Origin: Bacteroides sp. | GTDB lineage: Bacteria; Bacteroidota; Bacteroidia; Bacteroidales; Bacteroidaceae | Reading direction: 5' to 3' | Length of the DNA stretch: 64,000 nucleotides | Assembly (NCBI GenBank): GCA_021202275.1 | Contig: JAJQDI010000023.1 | Coordinates: 82,628 to 146,627, forward strand | Shown here: positions 36,143 through 46,447 of the stretch, in pieces | Layout of the letters: each line of letters opens with the position of its first letter | How positions within the stretch are numbered: position 1 is the stretch's first letter | Program-made: the position numbers and the translations under genes | Notes under the pieces: generated by a model | Databases searched by the model: none | Seen by the model: only the letters and a program-made list of their open reading frames with translations | What the model was told of the DNA's origin: nothing

Positions 36143-36586
36143 TTAATCCAGTTCTTGTTTTACATTGTTGAGTGCTGCTATAAATGCCGCTTTCATCTCT
36201 GGGTCTTCGAGTACCCGCTGAAGCACCTTGTTGGAGCGGAGTTGCTTCACGACTCCTTCGTAGAAGTCTTTCTCCTGGCTCAGTTGGTTGAGGAAATCGC
36301 TCTGCTGCGTCATGTTCTTTACACTGAAATCCGCCACATTGCCGAAACGGAGATTCTCCTTCACGGGCTGTCCCTCTTCGTTCTCAAATTCGACGTCTAC
36401 GTTGGGCTGGAATTTGGCGAACACCTCTTCGATGGTGGAAAGGCCGGTCACCGCCTCCGGGATGATGGGTTCATCAGCTGTCAGATGTTCCACGATAAGC
36501 GACCTGTTGTCGGGCAGGTTGCCAATTCCCTCCGAGGCATCGATCCTGACTTCATTGCCCCCTATTTCATAATCTAATATTGCCAT
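36143..36586 (-). CDS. tssB: T6SS sheath small subunit TssB (VipA)
   Basis: 147 residues, intact. The Bacteroidota TssB pattern is clear: an acidic beta part, FAKFQPNVDVEFENEEG, and ENLRFGNVADFSVKNMTQQS, then a helical C-terminus ending VLEDPEMKAAFIAALNNV. It partners TssC. It lies 71 bases after the hcp gene that opens the locus. Confidence 0.9.
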   Translation of the reverse strand: MAILDYEIGGNEVRIDASEGIGNLPDNRSLIVEHLTADEPIIPEAVTGLSTIEEVFAKFQPNVDVEFENEEGQPVKENLRFGNVADFSVKNMTQQSDFLNQLSQEKDFYEGVVKQLRSNKVLQRVLEDPEMKAAFIAALNNVKQELD

Positions 36587-36657
36587 AATAGTCTTTCGGT
36601 TTTTTTAATAAAAGATTACCCGTACAGGCACGCGGCCTGTACGGGCAACCGTACGGA

Positions 36658-37049
36658 TTACGCTTGCGGCCAGTTTTGTTCGAACTGGGCACTACCGATC
36701 TTCAATACCTGTGCGGAAACAGCGATCTTGATGGTCATCGGTTTGGAACCTACGATATCAATATCTTCTTCGAAAGATATGATATATCCGTTTTCCCACT
36801 CAAGTTCTTTCATCTTCGCTTCTTCATCTCCTTTTTGAAGATGATACTTCCCGAGATAGGTTTGAACTGTGATACCATTTGTTCCAGGATGGATGTGTCT
36901 TCCGTAGACTCTACATGTACGTTCACTACTCCCCCGTAGATGTTGGATGATGGACGACCTTTTGAATCCACATCACGTCTGAGTGCATAATTGCAATCCA
37001 ACACGTCAAACTCTTTGCCACCTAAATGCAGCGTTGCTCTAAATGCCAT
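36658..37049 (-). CDS. tssD: Main Hcp tube protein TssD (frame broken at an A5 run)
   Basis: First gene of the T6SS locus. The start MAFRATLHLGGKEFDVLDCN and SKGRPSSNIYGGVVNVHVES are hallmark TssD sequences. The frame as given stops after 79 residues. One more A in the A5 run (plus-strand T5, 36832-36836) restores KKGDEEAKMKELEWENGYII and the proper end QFEQNWPQA at 36658, for 130 residues, the exact family length. Because the main tube protein is needed for secretion, the break is either a sequence error or means the system relies on the other Hcp copies. Confidence 0.85.
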
Positions 37050-37826
37050 AATTTTTAAATGTTAGTTATTAATAAATAGTAATTATATATTGATCTGTAT
37101 GCCACCGGTAGCACACAAATGAAGTACCGTGTTCATATTTTTATGTTCATATTCGCAAATAAAAGTAAATTATTTTTCAATATAAATAAATAAACTATAT
37201 TTAACATTTTTAGGGCTGATTGATTAATGACTGTATTTGATTATAAATCTTATTTGTCTGAATAATTTTTATATTAACTTTTTCTGAAAAATATGCTTTG
37301 TCGTTGTCTGTTGGGAGTGATGTACTTTTTTTGTAAGATTACGGAGCATTTTTCTATGAAAGTTTTATTTATATGAGAAATGAGATTTTAATTTTATGGT
37401 ATATGGAAGATAAAAATTGCAATCTGTAAACCTGATATTCTGGAGATCTTTTTCGTTCGGAAAGGGCGATACAATAGCTCCTGTCTCATTAAATTAACTA
37501 AATTATAAAAGATATTCAGTAATGTTATGTTGTATTTTTAGTAAATAAATTATAGAAAATAAGACAGAAAAAATAATTTAGATAAGAATGATGTTAAATT
37601 AATGTTACATATAATTCAGGGGCTATGTATATGCTTTTTTTCTTTCGGTCGATCAGACGAGATTACACCGTCGGCTCCGGGATACGGATCGTGTCACACT
37701 GCCGCGACAAGGAATCGAAACGCTTCTGTATTTTAACTTTTGGGATTTAATTATTTACTTGGTATATCAGTATGCCGGAGTTCTTTTGATTGTGCACCCA
37801 ACAGAAGCTGTTATATTTTTAATCCC
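37050..37826. other. Divergent promoter region between hcp and the sensor kinase
   Basis: 777 bases without a credible gene. Positions 37050-37620 are very AT-rich and should hold the promoter of the T6SS operon on the minus strand; I found no Bacteroides-type -7/-33 pair that I would defend. Positions 37640-37740 are GC-richer and could be read as a short open frame (DYTVGSGIRIV), faintly like the end of an OmpR-type regulator, but this is too weak to call. Confidence 0.5.
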
Positions 37827-39173
37827 ATGAAAGTACAAACCCGTCTGAGTCTCTATTCTTCCATCGTTTTCGGAGTGATCTTCCTGATCCTCTCCCTGTT
37901 GATCTATGGGCTTTACTACAATCGTACCCGCAAATCGTTATACGAAAACCTGCGTAAGAACGCTTATATCTCCGCTTTTTTCTATCTGGAAGAGGACGAA
38001 CTCAACTTCGAAGAATTTGAGAAGATCCGCAGGCAGTTTGAGGAATTTGTTCCGGATTCGAGCTATCAGATCTACAACGAACACAACCAACTCAGTTACG
38101 GGCTTCCGGTACATAAGATCTCCGATCTGTGGCTGGAACGTATCCGGCGGGAAGAGGCTGTCTCTTTCGAATGGGAAGACTATCTGTGTCACGGTATCTT
38201 TTACGAAGACAACCAGGGAGATTTTGTAGTGGTGGTATTTGAAAAGGCAGAGGTGCTTCAGGATCAGGTAAAGCCACTTGTATGGATATTGGCCCTGGCC
38301 TTTGGCATTGGTCTGGTGACCTTCGCGCTGCTCAGTAAATGGGTGGCCGGTATGGCCTATCGTCCGTTCAGTACCGTGATCCGGCAGGTCAGAGACATCT
38401 CTACCCACGACCTGGGTGTACAGATTGCCTCTCCCGGTACAAAGGACGAATTGCAGGATCTGACAGAGACTTTCAACGACCTGCTGGTGCGTATAGCCGA
38501 TACGGTAACTATCCAGAAAAATTTCGTCCGCTATGTGTCCCATGAGTTCAAAACTCCGCTGGCCGCCCTGTTGGGCAATCTGGAGGTCTTTTCCATCAAA
38601 GAGCGTACACCGGAAGAGTATCGCCGGCTGTGCCAGACGATGATCGCGCAGGTACGCCAGATGGAAGAAACACTGGATACGCTGATCGTTGTTTCGGACC
38701 TGCGCAAGGCTGCCGATATGACTACCGCAGTACGTATTGATGAACTGATCTGGGAGATCAGCCGGAAACTGCAAGAGATCTATCCGCAGGCGCGGGTAGC
38801 CATCCATATAGACATCCTGCCGGAAGACGAACAGTTGATGGCTGTCTCTCACGATCCATCTCAACTGCTTACTGCACTATATAACCTGGTAGAAAACGCG
38901 GTGAAATTTTCACGGGGCAAGCCGGTAGATATTCATATCGGGAAAGAGGAGGATAAGCTCTGTCTTTCCATTGCCGACAAAGGCATTGGTATTCCTGCGG
39001 AACAACTGGCTCACATCAGTCGCCCGTTCTATCGGGGCGACAATACCGGACAGATCCAGGGAAGTGGTATCGGACTGTCTATCGCACTGCGTATCCTGGA
39101 GAAAAATAAGATCCGATACCGGATACAGTCCGTCCCTCAGAAAAGTACTACGGTATATCTCTTGTTTGGATAA
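37827..39173 (+). CDS. Membrane sensor histidine kinase
   Basis: 448 residues from the ATG at 37827. Membrane helices at about 8-30 and 151-171 enclose a periplasmic sensor of about 120 residues. A HAMP-like linker follows, then the HisKA box YVSHEFKTPLAALLG with phosphoacceptor His239, N-box NLVENAVKFS, G1 DKGIGIP and G2 GSGIGLSIA. A two-component kinase that answers an extracytoplasmic signal. No response-regulator gene adjoins it, which is unusual for this class. It is divergent to the T6SS operon, so a regulatory link is possible but unproven. Confidence 0.85.
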   Translation: MKVQTRLSLYSSIVFGVIFLILSLLIYGLYYNRTRKSLYENLRKNAYISAFFYLEEDELNFEEFEKIRRQFEEFVPDSSYQIYNEHNQLSYGLPVHKISDLWLERIRREEAVSFEWEDYLCHGIFYEDNQGDFVVVVFEKAEVLQDQVKPLVWILALAFGIGLVTFALLSKWVAGMAYRPFSTVIRQVRDISTHDLGVQIASPGTKDELQDLTETFNDLLVRIADTVTIQKNFVRYVSHEFKTPLAALLGNLEVFSIKERTPEEYRRLCQTMIAQVRQMEETLDTLIVVSDLRKAADMTTAVRIDELIWEISRKLQEIYPQARVAIHIDILPEDEQLMAVSHDPSQLLTALYNLVENAVKFSRGKPVDIHIGKEEDKLCLSIADKGIGIPAEQLAHISRPFYRGDNTGQIQGSGIGLSIALRILEKNKIRYRIQSVPQKSTTVYLLFG

Positions 39174-39988
39174 TGGATGTCGCGTCTGATCCAGACGAAC
39201 TTTCGTATGCTTTTTTCTATATCATATTCCTGTAAATAAATCTGTTTTTCCTCTTCCCCGTATCTGTGAAATTGCTGTTTAGCAGCGACTTTACAGGATA
39301 AGTGTTTTTTTGTGTATAAATTTTGATTATAAGTTTTCTTTTATAGTTAATGTATATTATAAAGTTATTATTAATGATTTTTTTGATTGTTGAATGTTTT
39401 ATATATGTTTGTAATCGGGCACGTACAGGTAGAGATGCAGAGCAGAAAGACGTTATGGATCGAACTTCCGATCTTCCTGTGGTCTATTCGGATAGGTGTC
39501 GGTTTGTTCCTGTTGTGGATCTGCTGGCGGGTGATGAAGCAAACAAAACGTTGACAGATAACTGGTTCTTAAAGAAATAATCTTACTTGAGTATGTTTTA
39601 TTTTGCTTTTTTTAATAATTAATTCAGGTATACCTATGGCTTTCCGGTAAACGTCCGGATTCATCTGCGGGATCTGCCCGAAAAAAGGGAAAGGTGGATG
39701 GTTTATCCGGATAGACGAGTGTTGATGATGAATAGATACAGTCAAAAATGCTATTTAAATCCCGTTTAAGCGAAAAACACCCCGGTTTGGTAGGGTGGGT
39801 TCACTTTGTGGTCGATCGTCCGGTTTCGCAAGAAAAATAAGTGAAGTCATTTTTTGCAGATACGGAGCATTTTCGCAGCAATTGTTTTTCTGACTCAAAA
39901 GTATTCTTTTTTTTATACATCAATTTGAGTGTAACTCTCAAAAAAGGAATTTCAACCTAAAAGAGAGAGATTTTCAGAGAGAGATTGT

Positions 39989-40024
39989 ATCTGTCTCTTT
40001 ATCTGTCTCTATATCTGTCTCTGA
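39989..40024. repeat. 12-bp tandem repeat, three units
   Basis: Three copies of TATCTGTCTCT plus one variable base. An AGAGAGAGATT stretch just upstream could pair with it to form a hairpin. Confidence 0.75.
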
Positions 40025-40509
40025 TTCGCGCGTTAATAAGGTGAGAAAATATACATTTCAGCATCTGCCCGGAGTCCGGATAGCCTCCCGCGGGAATCCG
40101 GATAGCATCTCACGGGCATACGAAATGAATATGAATTTCGCTTGTAGGTTCTGAACGCAATATGAATTTGTTTTACGAAAATAGTTTCCGGAAAGACAGG
40201 TGCTTCCGTACCAAAACAGAAATGATTCTGGATTATTTTTAATTATTTTAACTTATTGATAAGCGATTTTTATTTTTACTTTTAAACACAAATGCAGGGT
40301 GGGGCGGGCTGCTTGTCCGGGAAATCCTACAGAGAGATGAAAAGAGATATTTCCCTGTCAGTAGGTTCTGTATGTCAGTTTTCTGTGGATAGGGTCTTTT
40401 TGTGAAAAGACTCGTTTCGGAGGTAAAAGACTCCTTTTTATATATCTGGTTTTTCTGTATGTATCCCTCATACAAACATCTGAAAATGTTCCTTGGAAAG
40501 TCTGTTCAC

Positions 40510-40640
40510 TCTCCAAGGAAAGTTTGGCGATTCTCCAAGGAAAGTTGGTATACTCTCCAAGGAAAGTTTGGCAGTTCTCCAGGGAAGGTGTGGCGGTTCT
40601 CCAAAGAAGGTTGGTATATTCTTCAAAGAGAAATTCTCGG
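40510..40640. repeat. 22-bp tandem repeat array, five full units and one partial
   Basis: Units begin TCTCCAAGGAAAG and start at 40510, 40532, 40554, 40576, 40598 and 40620 (partial). The last five or six bases of the unit vary. Upstream, 40489-40498 is the inverse of the unit core. The period is not a multiple of three, so it is not a simple coding repeat. There are no spacers of a CRISPR kind. Confidence 0.85.
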
Positions 40641-40682
40641 AGGTCTTCTACTTGTATGATTTCTTCCCTGGAAAAGGTTGTC

Positions 40683-41287
40683 TCACCATCCTTCTTCTAC
40701 ATAACTGATCCAGAATTCATCCCGTGAGTGATTCACGTTCAGATCAGTGATAGAATTAAACTTATAATAGAAATTCAGATAAGTCTGTAGAGTTTCCCGA
40801 TCCTGAACACGATATGGGAAGTCATTATTGTCAGTTAGCAAAAAATTCCATTTAAATATCGCATGCTGGCCCATTCCCGGGTCAATGGTAAGTGTAGTAA
40901 TAGGCTCTTTGGTGTCTATGTCATACCAGCTTACTCTTCTATGTACCCTTTCTCCGCTGAAATTTTCAGAAAATACCGACATATTTGTCAATGAAATTGT
41001 ATGTGGATAGGAGGTTGTAGTATGGAAAGAAAGTTCTATAAATACTTCACCTGACCGTTGCACTACATACGGGGAATATATAGACGTGTAGCTGCCAAAT
41101 TCATAATTTCCATGCAGCGATTCTGCCATCCTGAAACGTTGTACGGAAAACTATACTCGGATCGGGTCGAAGGGAAAATGTTCTCTTTCTCCGGTAACTG
41201 ATCCGGATCTGCCTCATTGCTACAACCGGAAAACCAAAACATAGCAGCGATAGATAAAGAGAGGTAAGTGAGGAACTTTTTCATCAT
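40683..41287 (-). CDS. Lipoprotein of unknown function (frame broken)
   Basis: Two overlapping open frames join into one protein of about 200 residues. The first starts at 41287 with MKKFLTYLSLSIAAMFWFSG followed by CSNEA, a clear lipobox. After SEYSF the frame is lost. One more T on the coding strand (A4 at plus 41147-41150) continues it as SVQRFRMAESLHGNYEFGSY and on to 40683. The rest is beta-rich (FIELSFHTTTSYPHTISLTN) and ends ISYVEEGW. No family recognised. It stands alone, convergent with nothing and opposite to the anti-sigma gene. Confidence 0.55.
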
Positions 41288-41693
41288 AGGGAATAAATTA
41301 AATGATATGACTTTATATGTGAAACAAAAATAATTATTATTTACCTCATATAAAAGTACAAAATGATGTTTTAGAGCAATTTTAATATAAAAAAATCTTA
41401 TTTCTATGAATGATAGTGTGAAACGGGATCTGTAGTTACATACCCTGTGTCTTCTTACTTGTTTTCCGGAAACTCATTCTCTGGTCTGTCCGGAGATACA
41501 CAAAGGCAACACGTCCGTTTCATAGCTCCACTACACATCATCTATTTTGCTGTTTCCAATAAATGTCCTGATAAATATCTGATTATTAAATTACTATATA
41601 AATTAAGTCTATTTTTCTGAAAAAAAGTTCTTTTTTCGTTAGGGATGCCGGCGAGTTGTGAGTTATACTATTGAACACGGCAATCAGACCTAT
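41288..41693. other. Intergenic region upstream of the anti-sigma gene
   Basis: About 400 bases, divergent promoter area for the lipoprotein and the FecR-like gene. I see no ECF sigma-factor gene or fragment here, although such a gene usually precedes FecR-type anti-sigma factors in Bacteroidales. Confidence 0.5.
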
Positions 41694-42620
41694 ATGAAAG
41701 ACATATCCTCATTTATTAAATATTTTGCCCGTCAGACCTCTCCGCAGGAGGAAGAAGAGTTGATGCAGTGGGTAGACGCTTCTCCGGAAAACAGAGAGAC
41801 TTTCCTGAAATACTGGCACATGTTCGATGCCATCCATCTGTTGCATGAGTCACCCGTAGTGCTTCCGGTTGCCGGTCGGCGGACACGTATGCGCACCTGG
41901 CTGGGGCATGCGGCGGCAATGGCTGTGATCTTTGCTATAGGTTATTTTACCTCTTTCTATACAGGCAGAGACACAGAGCCTGTGTGGCAGGAGATCACCG
42001 TTCCTTCCGGACAGCGCATCCATCTGGCACTTGCCGATGGTTCTACGGTCTGGCTCAATTCCAATACCACCCTGCGCTACGATCCTTCGTTTTCCGGAAA
42101 GACCCGCCGGATGATGGTAGACGGAGAAGCCTATTTTGAAGTCAGTACAAACAAAAAAAAGCCCTTTGTGGTAGAGACTTTCTTAGGGACTATCGAAGTA
42201 TTGGGTACCTGTTTCAATGTCGAAGCCTATTCCACTTCCCGGCAATTTGTCACCTCACTGATGGAAGGCTCTGTGCAGCTCACTTCCCGGGAGCAGACCG
42301 TTGTATTGAAACCCGATCAGATGGCCATCATAGAAGCAGGGGAGAGGCTTACTGTAAAAAAGATCACCGATTTCGAAGAATACAGCTGGAGAGAAGGGCT
42401 TATCAGCTTTACCGATGCCTCTTTTGAAGAGATCATGAAGAAGTTTGAAAAACACTACGGCTATGAGATCCGCATCCTGAATGAGAAGGTGAAGGAATAC
42501 CATTGCTCCGGTAAGTTCCGCCTGTCGGATGGAGTGAGTTACGCCCTGGAAGTACTGAAAGAAGATGTAGACTTTACATACGAACGAAACAAACAACAAT
42601 CTGTAATAACCATTAAATGA
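41694..42620 (+). CDS. FecR-like anti-sigma factor
   Basis: 308 residues from the ATG at 41694; a GTG-type start upstream is not needed. The cytosolic N-terminal part (ISSFIKYFARQTSPQEEEEL, VDASPENRETFLKYW) is the sigma-binding domain. One membrane helix is at about 70-90 (HAAAMAVIFAIGYFTSF). The periplasmic FecR domain follows: VPSGQRIHLALADGSTVWLN, GEAYFEV, FNVEAY, then a C-terminal STN-like domain. It receives a signal from the STN domain of a SusC-type transporter, here the next gene. The partner sigma factor is not adjacent. Confidence 0.85.
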   Translation: MKDISSFIKYFARQTSPQEEEELMQWVDASPENRETFLKYWHMFDAIHLLHESPVVLPVAGRRTRMRTWLGHAAAMAVIFAIGYFTSFYTGRDTEPVWQEITVPSGQRIHLALADGSTVWLNSNTTLRYDPSFSGKTRRMMVDGEAYFEVSTNKKKPFVVETFLGTIEVLGTCFNVEAYSTSRQFVTSLMEGSVQLTSREQTVVLKPDQMAIIEAGERLTVKKITDFEEYSWREGLISFTDASFEEIMKKFEKHYGYEIRILNEKVKEYHCSGKFRLSDGVSYALEVLKEDVDFTYERNKQQSVITIK

Positions 42621-42694
42621 CAATGCCTATGAAGTAAAAACCTGTTTAGTACCGCAAAAACACAAGCATGATTAAATGACAAAATGACAAAAGA

Positions 42695-42731
42695 AGAGTA
42701 CCGGTCTATGTTGCCCTCAGACCGGTACTCT
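42695..42731. terminator. Perfect 13-bp stem-loop between fecR-like and susC genes
   Basis: Arms AGAGTACCGGTCT (42695-42707) and its exact complement (42719-42731) with an 11-base loop. Followed by an A-run on the plus strand and T-rich DNA on the minus strand. It may end the anti-sigma transcript, attenuate susC, or act as a binding palindrome. Confidence 0.55.
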
Positions 42732-42965
42732 GAAAAAAATCAACACAAAGTATTAATTTTCAGAACATGGGCCTCACCTTTTGCCGAAGTTTCCGGCCCT
42801 GTTCTTTAACAAGCACAAAGATAGTGAAAGCGGAGAGATATCGTAGTGAACTTGTTCGAAAAAGATATCCGGAGCGTATCCTATCTTCTAAAAAGATATG
42901 AAAAAAAGTCTTTTCCGGGGAGATCTCACCCCTATATCAGCAGTAATAACCAACTGTTCAGGATT

Positions 42966-45900
42966 ATGAAAATCACATCCGTACTGCTTTTCACGTTCAT
43001 ATTCAACCTCTCCGCTGTCACCAGCAAGTCGCAGAACGTGAAAGTGACCATCAAACGCGATCATTCGTCTGTGCAACAAGTCATACAGGATATAGAAAAA
43101 CAGACCGAATATCTGTTCATCGTCAATTCCAATGTCGACACCCGTCGTTCCGTTTCTATTGACGCTTCTGAAACTCCTTTGTCCGAGGTACTGGACAAAC
43201 TGTCCCGGCAGGCCGAAGTCAACTATTCGGTATCCGGCAGTCATATCATCCTTACTAAAGAGGTAAAAGCCAGAGAGGCTGTTCAGGCCACTGCCCAGCA
43301 ACCCCTGATCCGGGGAGTGGTAGTCGATGATACGGGAGAGCCCCTGATCGGGGTGAATGTGAAAGTAAAAGGAGAGACCCAGGGAGCTATCTCCGATCTC
43401 GACGGAAATTTTGAACTGGCTGCTTCCGTAGGTCATACACTCGTCTTTTCGTATGTCGGTTATGTGACCGAGGAGTTGAAACTCACCTCACAAAATCCGT
43501 TGAAGGTGGTGCTGCGGGAAGACTCCCATATGCTCGACGAGGTAGTAGCCATCGGCTACGGTACGGTGAAGCGCAAAGACATCACCGGATCTGTAGTATC
43601 GCTCGACAATTCCAAAATCGCTTCCGTCCCTGTCAACTCTCCGGTAGAGGCCATGGCGGGTAAGCTGGCGGGGGTGAAGGTGACCATTCCCGAAGGAAAT
43701 CCCGACGCAGATGTGATCATCCGAGTGCGAGGGGGAGGCTCTATCACCAGCGACAACTCTCCGCTCTTTATCGTAGACGGATTTCCGGTAAACAGCATTT
43801 CCGACATTCCCGCTACGGACATCGAATCGATCGATGTACTCAAAGACGCCTCTTCTACAGCGATCTATGGTTCGCGCGGTTCCAACGGTATTGTACTGGT
43901 CACCACCAAGAGCGGCCAGAAAGGAAAAGTGTCTGTCAACTACAATGCTTATTATAGTATGCGGAAAGTAGCCTCCAAAATGGATGTATTGGATGTGTAC
44001 GACTATATGAACTGGCAGTATGAGCTGCACGCGTTGCGCAACAAGACCAGTGAGTTTACCAACCTGTTCGGGGAGTTCAGCGATCTGGGTCAGTACCGGA
44101 ATGTAAAAGGTACAGACTGGCAGGACGAGGTGTTCGGCCGCACGGGTACGACCTTCAATCACAATGTGAGTGTGACCGGGGGTACGGACAAGACCCGTTT
44201 CAACTTCAGCTACGCCCATGTAGATGACAAGGCCATCCTGCAAATGTCCAATTTCAAGCGCGACAACCTCTCGCTGAAACTCAACTACGAGGTCAACAAG
44301 CGTATGCAGTTGGACTTCTCCGCGCGTTACGCACGTACTTTGGTCAAAGGAGACGGGATGACCTCCTCTGTAGGTGGAGCGGATGATACACCTTCCAACT
44401 CTTTCGGACGCATCAAGCACTCGGTGATCCAGATGCCTTATATGGTAAGCCTTTCCAACGAGGGTATCGATACCGATGAGCTGGACAACGGACTGTATGA
44501 TCCGATCACTTCGCTGAGAGACAACTACAAAGACCGGGTTCGCAGCAATTACAACCTCAATGGCTCGTTCAACTGGGAAGTGATAGACAACCTGAAACTG
44601 AAGGTAGATGTAGGTCTCGATGAGAACCGCAATACCCTGAAAACGTTCTACGGCAGCAGTACCTCCGAGTCGCAGTCCAACGCGCTACCTGCCAACATCG
44701 GTATGCCGCTGGTACAGACCACCGATGTATTCAGTCGTACGCTGCGCAATACCAACACGATCAATTACGATTTCCGCAATTGGTTGCCGCAGGAACATTC
44801 CCTGTCCTGGTTGGTAGGGGAGGAGACCATCACCACGAAGTCGGACAAACTCACTGCCCGGTACGAAGGGTTGCCCGATTTCTTTACGGCTGCCGAAGCA
44901 TTCAGGTTCTCCGGTGAGGGCGATCCTGTGCGTTACAATCAGTTCTACTATCCGAATGACAAGTTATTGTCTTTCTTCAGCCGTGTCAACTACGACTACC
45001 AAGGAAAATACCTGGCTACGGCTACTTTCCGCGCCGACGGTTCCAGCAAATTCACCAAAGGCAACCAGTGGGGGTTCTTCCCTTCGGGAGCTCTGGCCTG
45101 GCGTTTGTCGGAAGAGGAATTTATGCAGGCCGACTGGCTGGACAACCTCAAGGTACGCGTGAGTTACGGTGTGTTGGGCAACAACAACATCCCTTCGGGG
45201 CAGACTGAGAAGGTGTTCAGCATAGCCGATCAGAAGAAGTGGCTCAACATCACAGATACCTGGTGGACAGCGGGAAAGACACTCGACAATGCCCGGTTGA
45301 AGTGGGAGTCTACCTACTCGGCCAATGTGGGATTGGATTTCGCCCTGTTCAACAGCCGCCTCAACGGTTCGGTAGATCTGTATAAGAACGTGACCAAAGA
45401 CCTGCTGATGCAGTTTTCCATCATGGGGTCCGGCTACAATACGCAATACCGCAATGTGGGTGAGACCCAGAACAAAGGGCTGGAACTGACCCTGAACTAC
45501 GATGCCATCCGTAAGAAAGACTACGGCCTGAGCTTTTCTGTGGTCATGGGCTTCAACAAGAACCGGATCAATGATCTGGGCAGCCTGACCAACGGATACT
45601 CCGTATCTACAGGCTGGCAGAATACCGAAGTGGGAGCCGACTATTTGGTGTTGCCAGGCTACTCCATCGGGCAGATGTACGGCTTTGTGACCGACGGACG
45701 CTACGAGGTGGATGACTTTGAAGGATTCGACGGTACGCAGTGGATCCTCAAGCCGGGAGTGGCAGACGGCAGTGATGTGCTCGGAGCGGATGCCGTGCGC
45801 CCCGGCGGATTGAAACTAAAGGACCTGACCGGGGATCACATGGTGACCGAAGAGGATACATCATCGGGAATGCCAATCCGATCCATACAGGCGGGTTCAC

Positions 45901-46426
45901 ACTCTCCGGATATGCTAAAGGATTTGATCTGACGGCGAACTTCACCTGGAGCTACGGCAACGATATCTACAATGCCGACAAGATCGAGTTTACCTCGCCC
46001 ACGAAATACCAGTTCCGCAACATGATCACTACCATGGAGGCGGGCAAACGCTGGACCAATCTCTCTCCGACCGGAGAGATCGTGAACGATGCGGCTGAGC
46101 TGGCGCGGATGAATGAAGGTACTACCATGTGGTCGCCCTTTATAAAGAAATCCGTATTCCATAGCTGGGCGGTGGAAGATGGCTCTTTCCTGCGGCTCAA
46201 TACGCTCACCATCGGGTATACCTTGCCGAAAGCCTGGTTGCAGAAGGCACATATCAGCAACCTGAGGTTGTACTTTACCGGTTCCAACCTCTTCTGCTGG
46301 ACCAGCTATTCCGGCTTTGATCCGGAAGTGGATACACGCCGCAACGACCGGGTGACTCCGGGTGTAGACTATTCGGCCTATCCGAAGAGCAGGCAGTATG
46401 TGTTCGGGCTTAACCTGAGTTTTTAA
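42966..46426 (+). CDS. susC: SusC-type TonB-dependent transporter with STN domain (frame broken)
   Basis: Outer-membrane glycan importer. In order: signal peptide (MKITSVLLFTFIFNLSAVTS), STN domain (VQQVIQDIEKQTEYLFIVNS) for anti-sigma signalling, carboxypeptidase-like domain (GVVVDDTGEPLIGVNVKVKG), plug (DEVVAIGYGTVKRKDITGSV, IYGSRGSNGIVLVTTKSG) and barrel. Near 45855-45861 the frame moves: GDHMVTEED should continue to YIIGNANPIHTGGFTLSGYA, which is present in another frame and runs to 46426. A lost four-base GATA repeat would explain it. The start may lie further upstream at 42898 if an A7 run there lacks one A. Confidence 0.85.
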
Positions 46427-46447
46427 TCAAACACAAATTTTGCAGAT

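Larger units (their letters stand above)
39174..40682. other. Long intergenic region with tandem repeats
   Basis: 1.5 kb with no firm gene. One possible small membrane protein of 39 residues lies at 39435-39554 (plus; starts MQSRKTLWIELPIFLW); it has a hydrophobic core but no supporting context. A 76-codon frame overlaps it in another phase. Otherwise the region holds AT-rich DNA, a 12-bp repeat (39989-40024), GC-rich repeated TCCGGATAGC motifs around 40075-40120, and a 22-bp repeat array (40510-40640). Confidence 0.6.

Noticed and set aside
37640..37740. Remnant of an OmpR-type response regulator upstream of the kinase
   Set aside because: Only a short DYTVGSGIRIV-like stretch can be read; too short and not placed as expected for a regulator end.
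39350..39580. Open frame of 76 codons on the plus strand
   Set aside because: It has a hydrophobic start but an unlike remainder, overlaps another possible small frame and shows no family features. Kept only as a remark in the intergenic entry.
40248..40475. Open frame of 75 codons on the minus strand
   Set aside because: Low-complexity Lys/Ser/Thr composition in AT-rich DNA, no motif, no neighbours in an operon; likely chance.
40510..40640. Possible CRISPR array
   Set aside because: The units are directly adjacent with a 22-bp period; there are no unique spacers of 25-40 bases and no cas genes.
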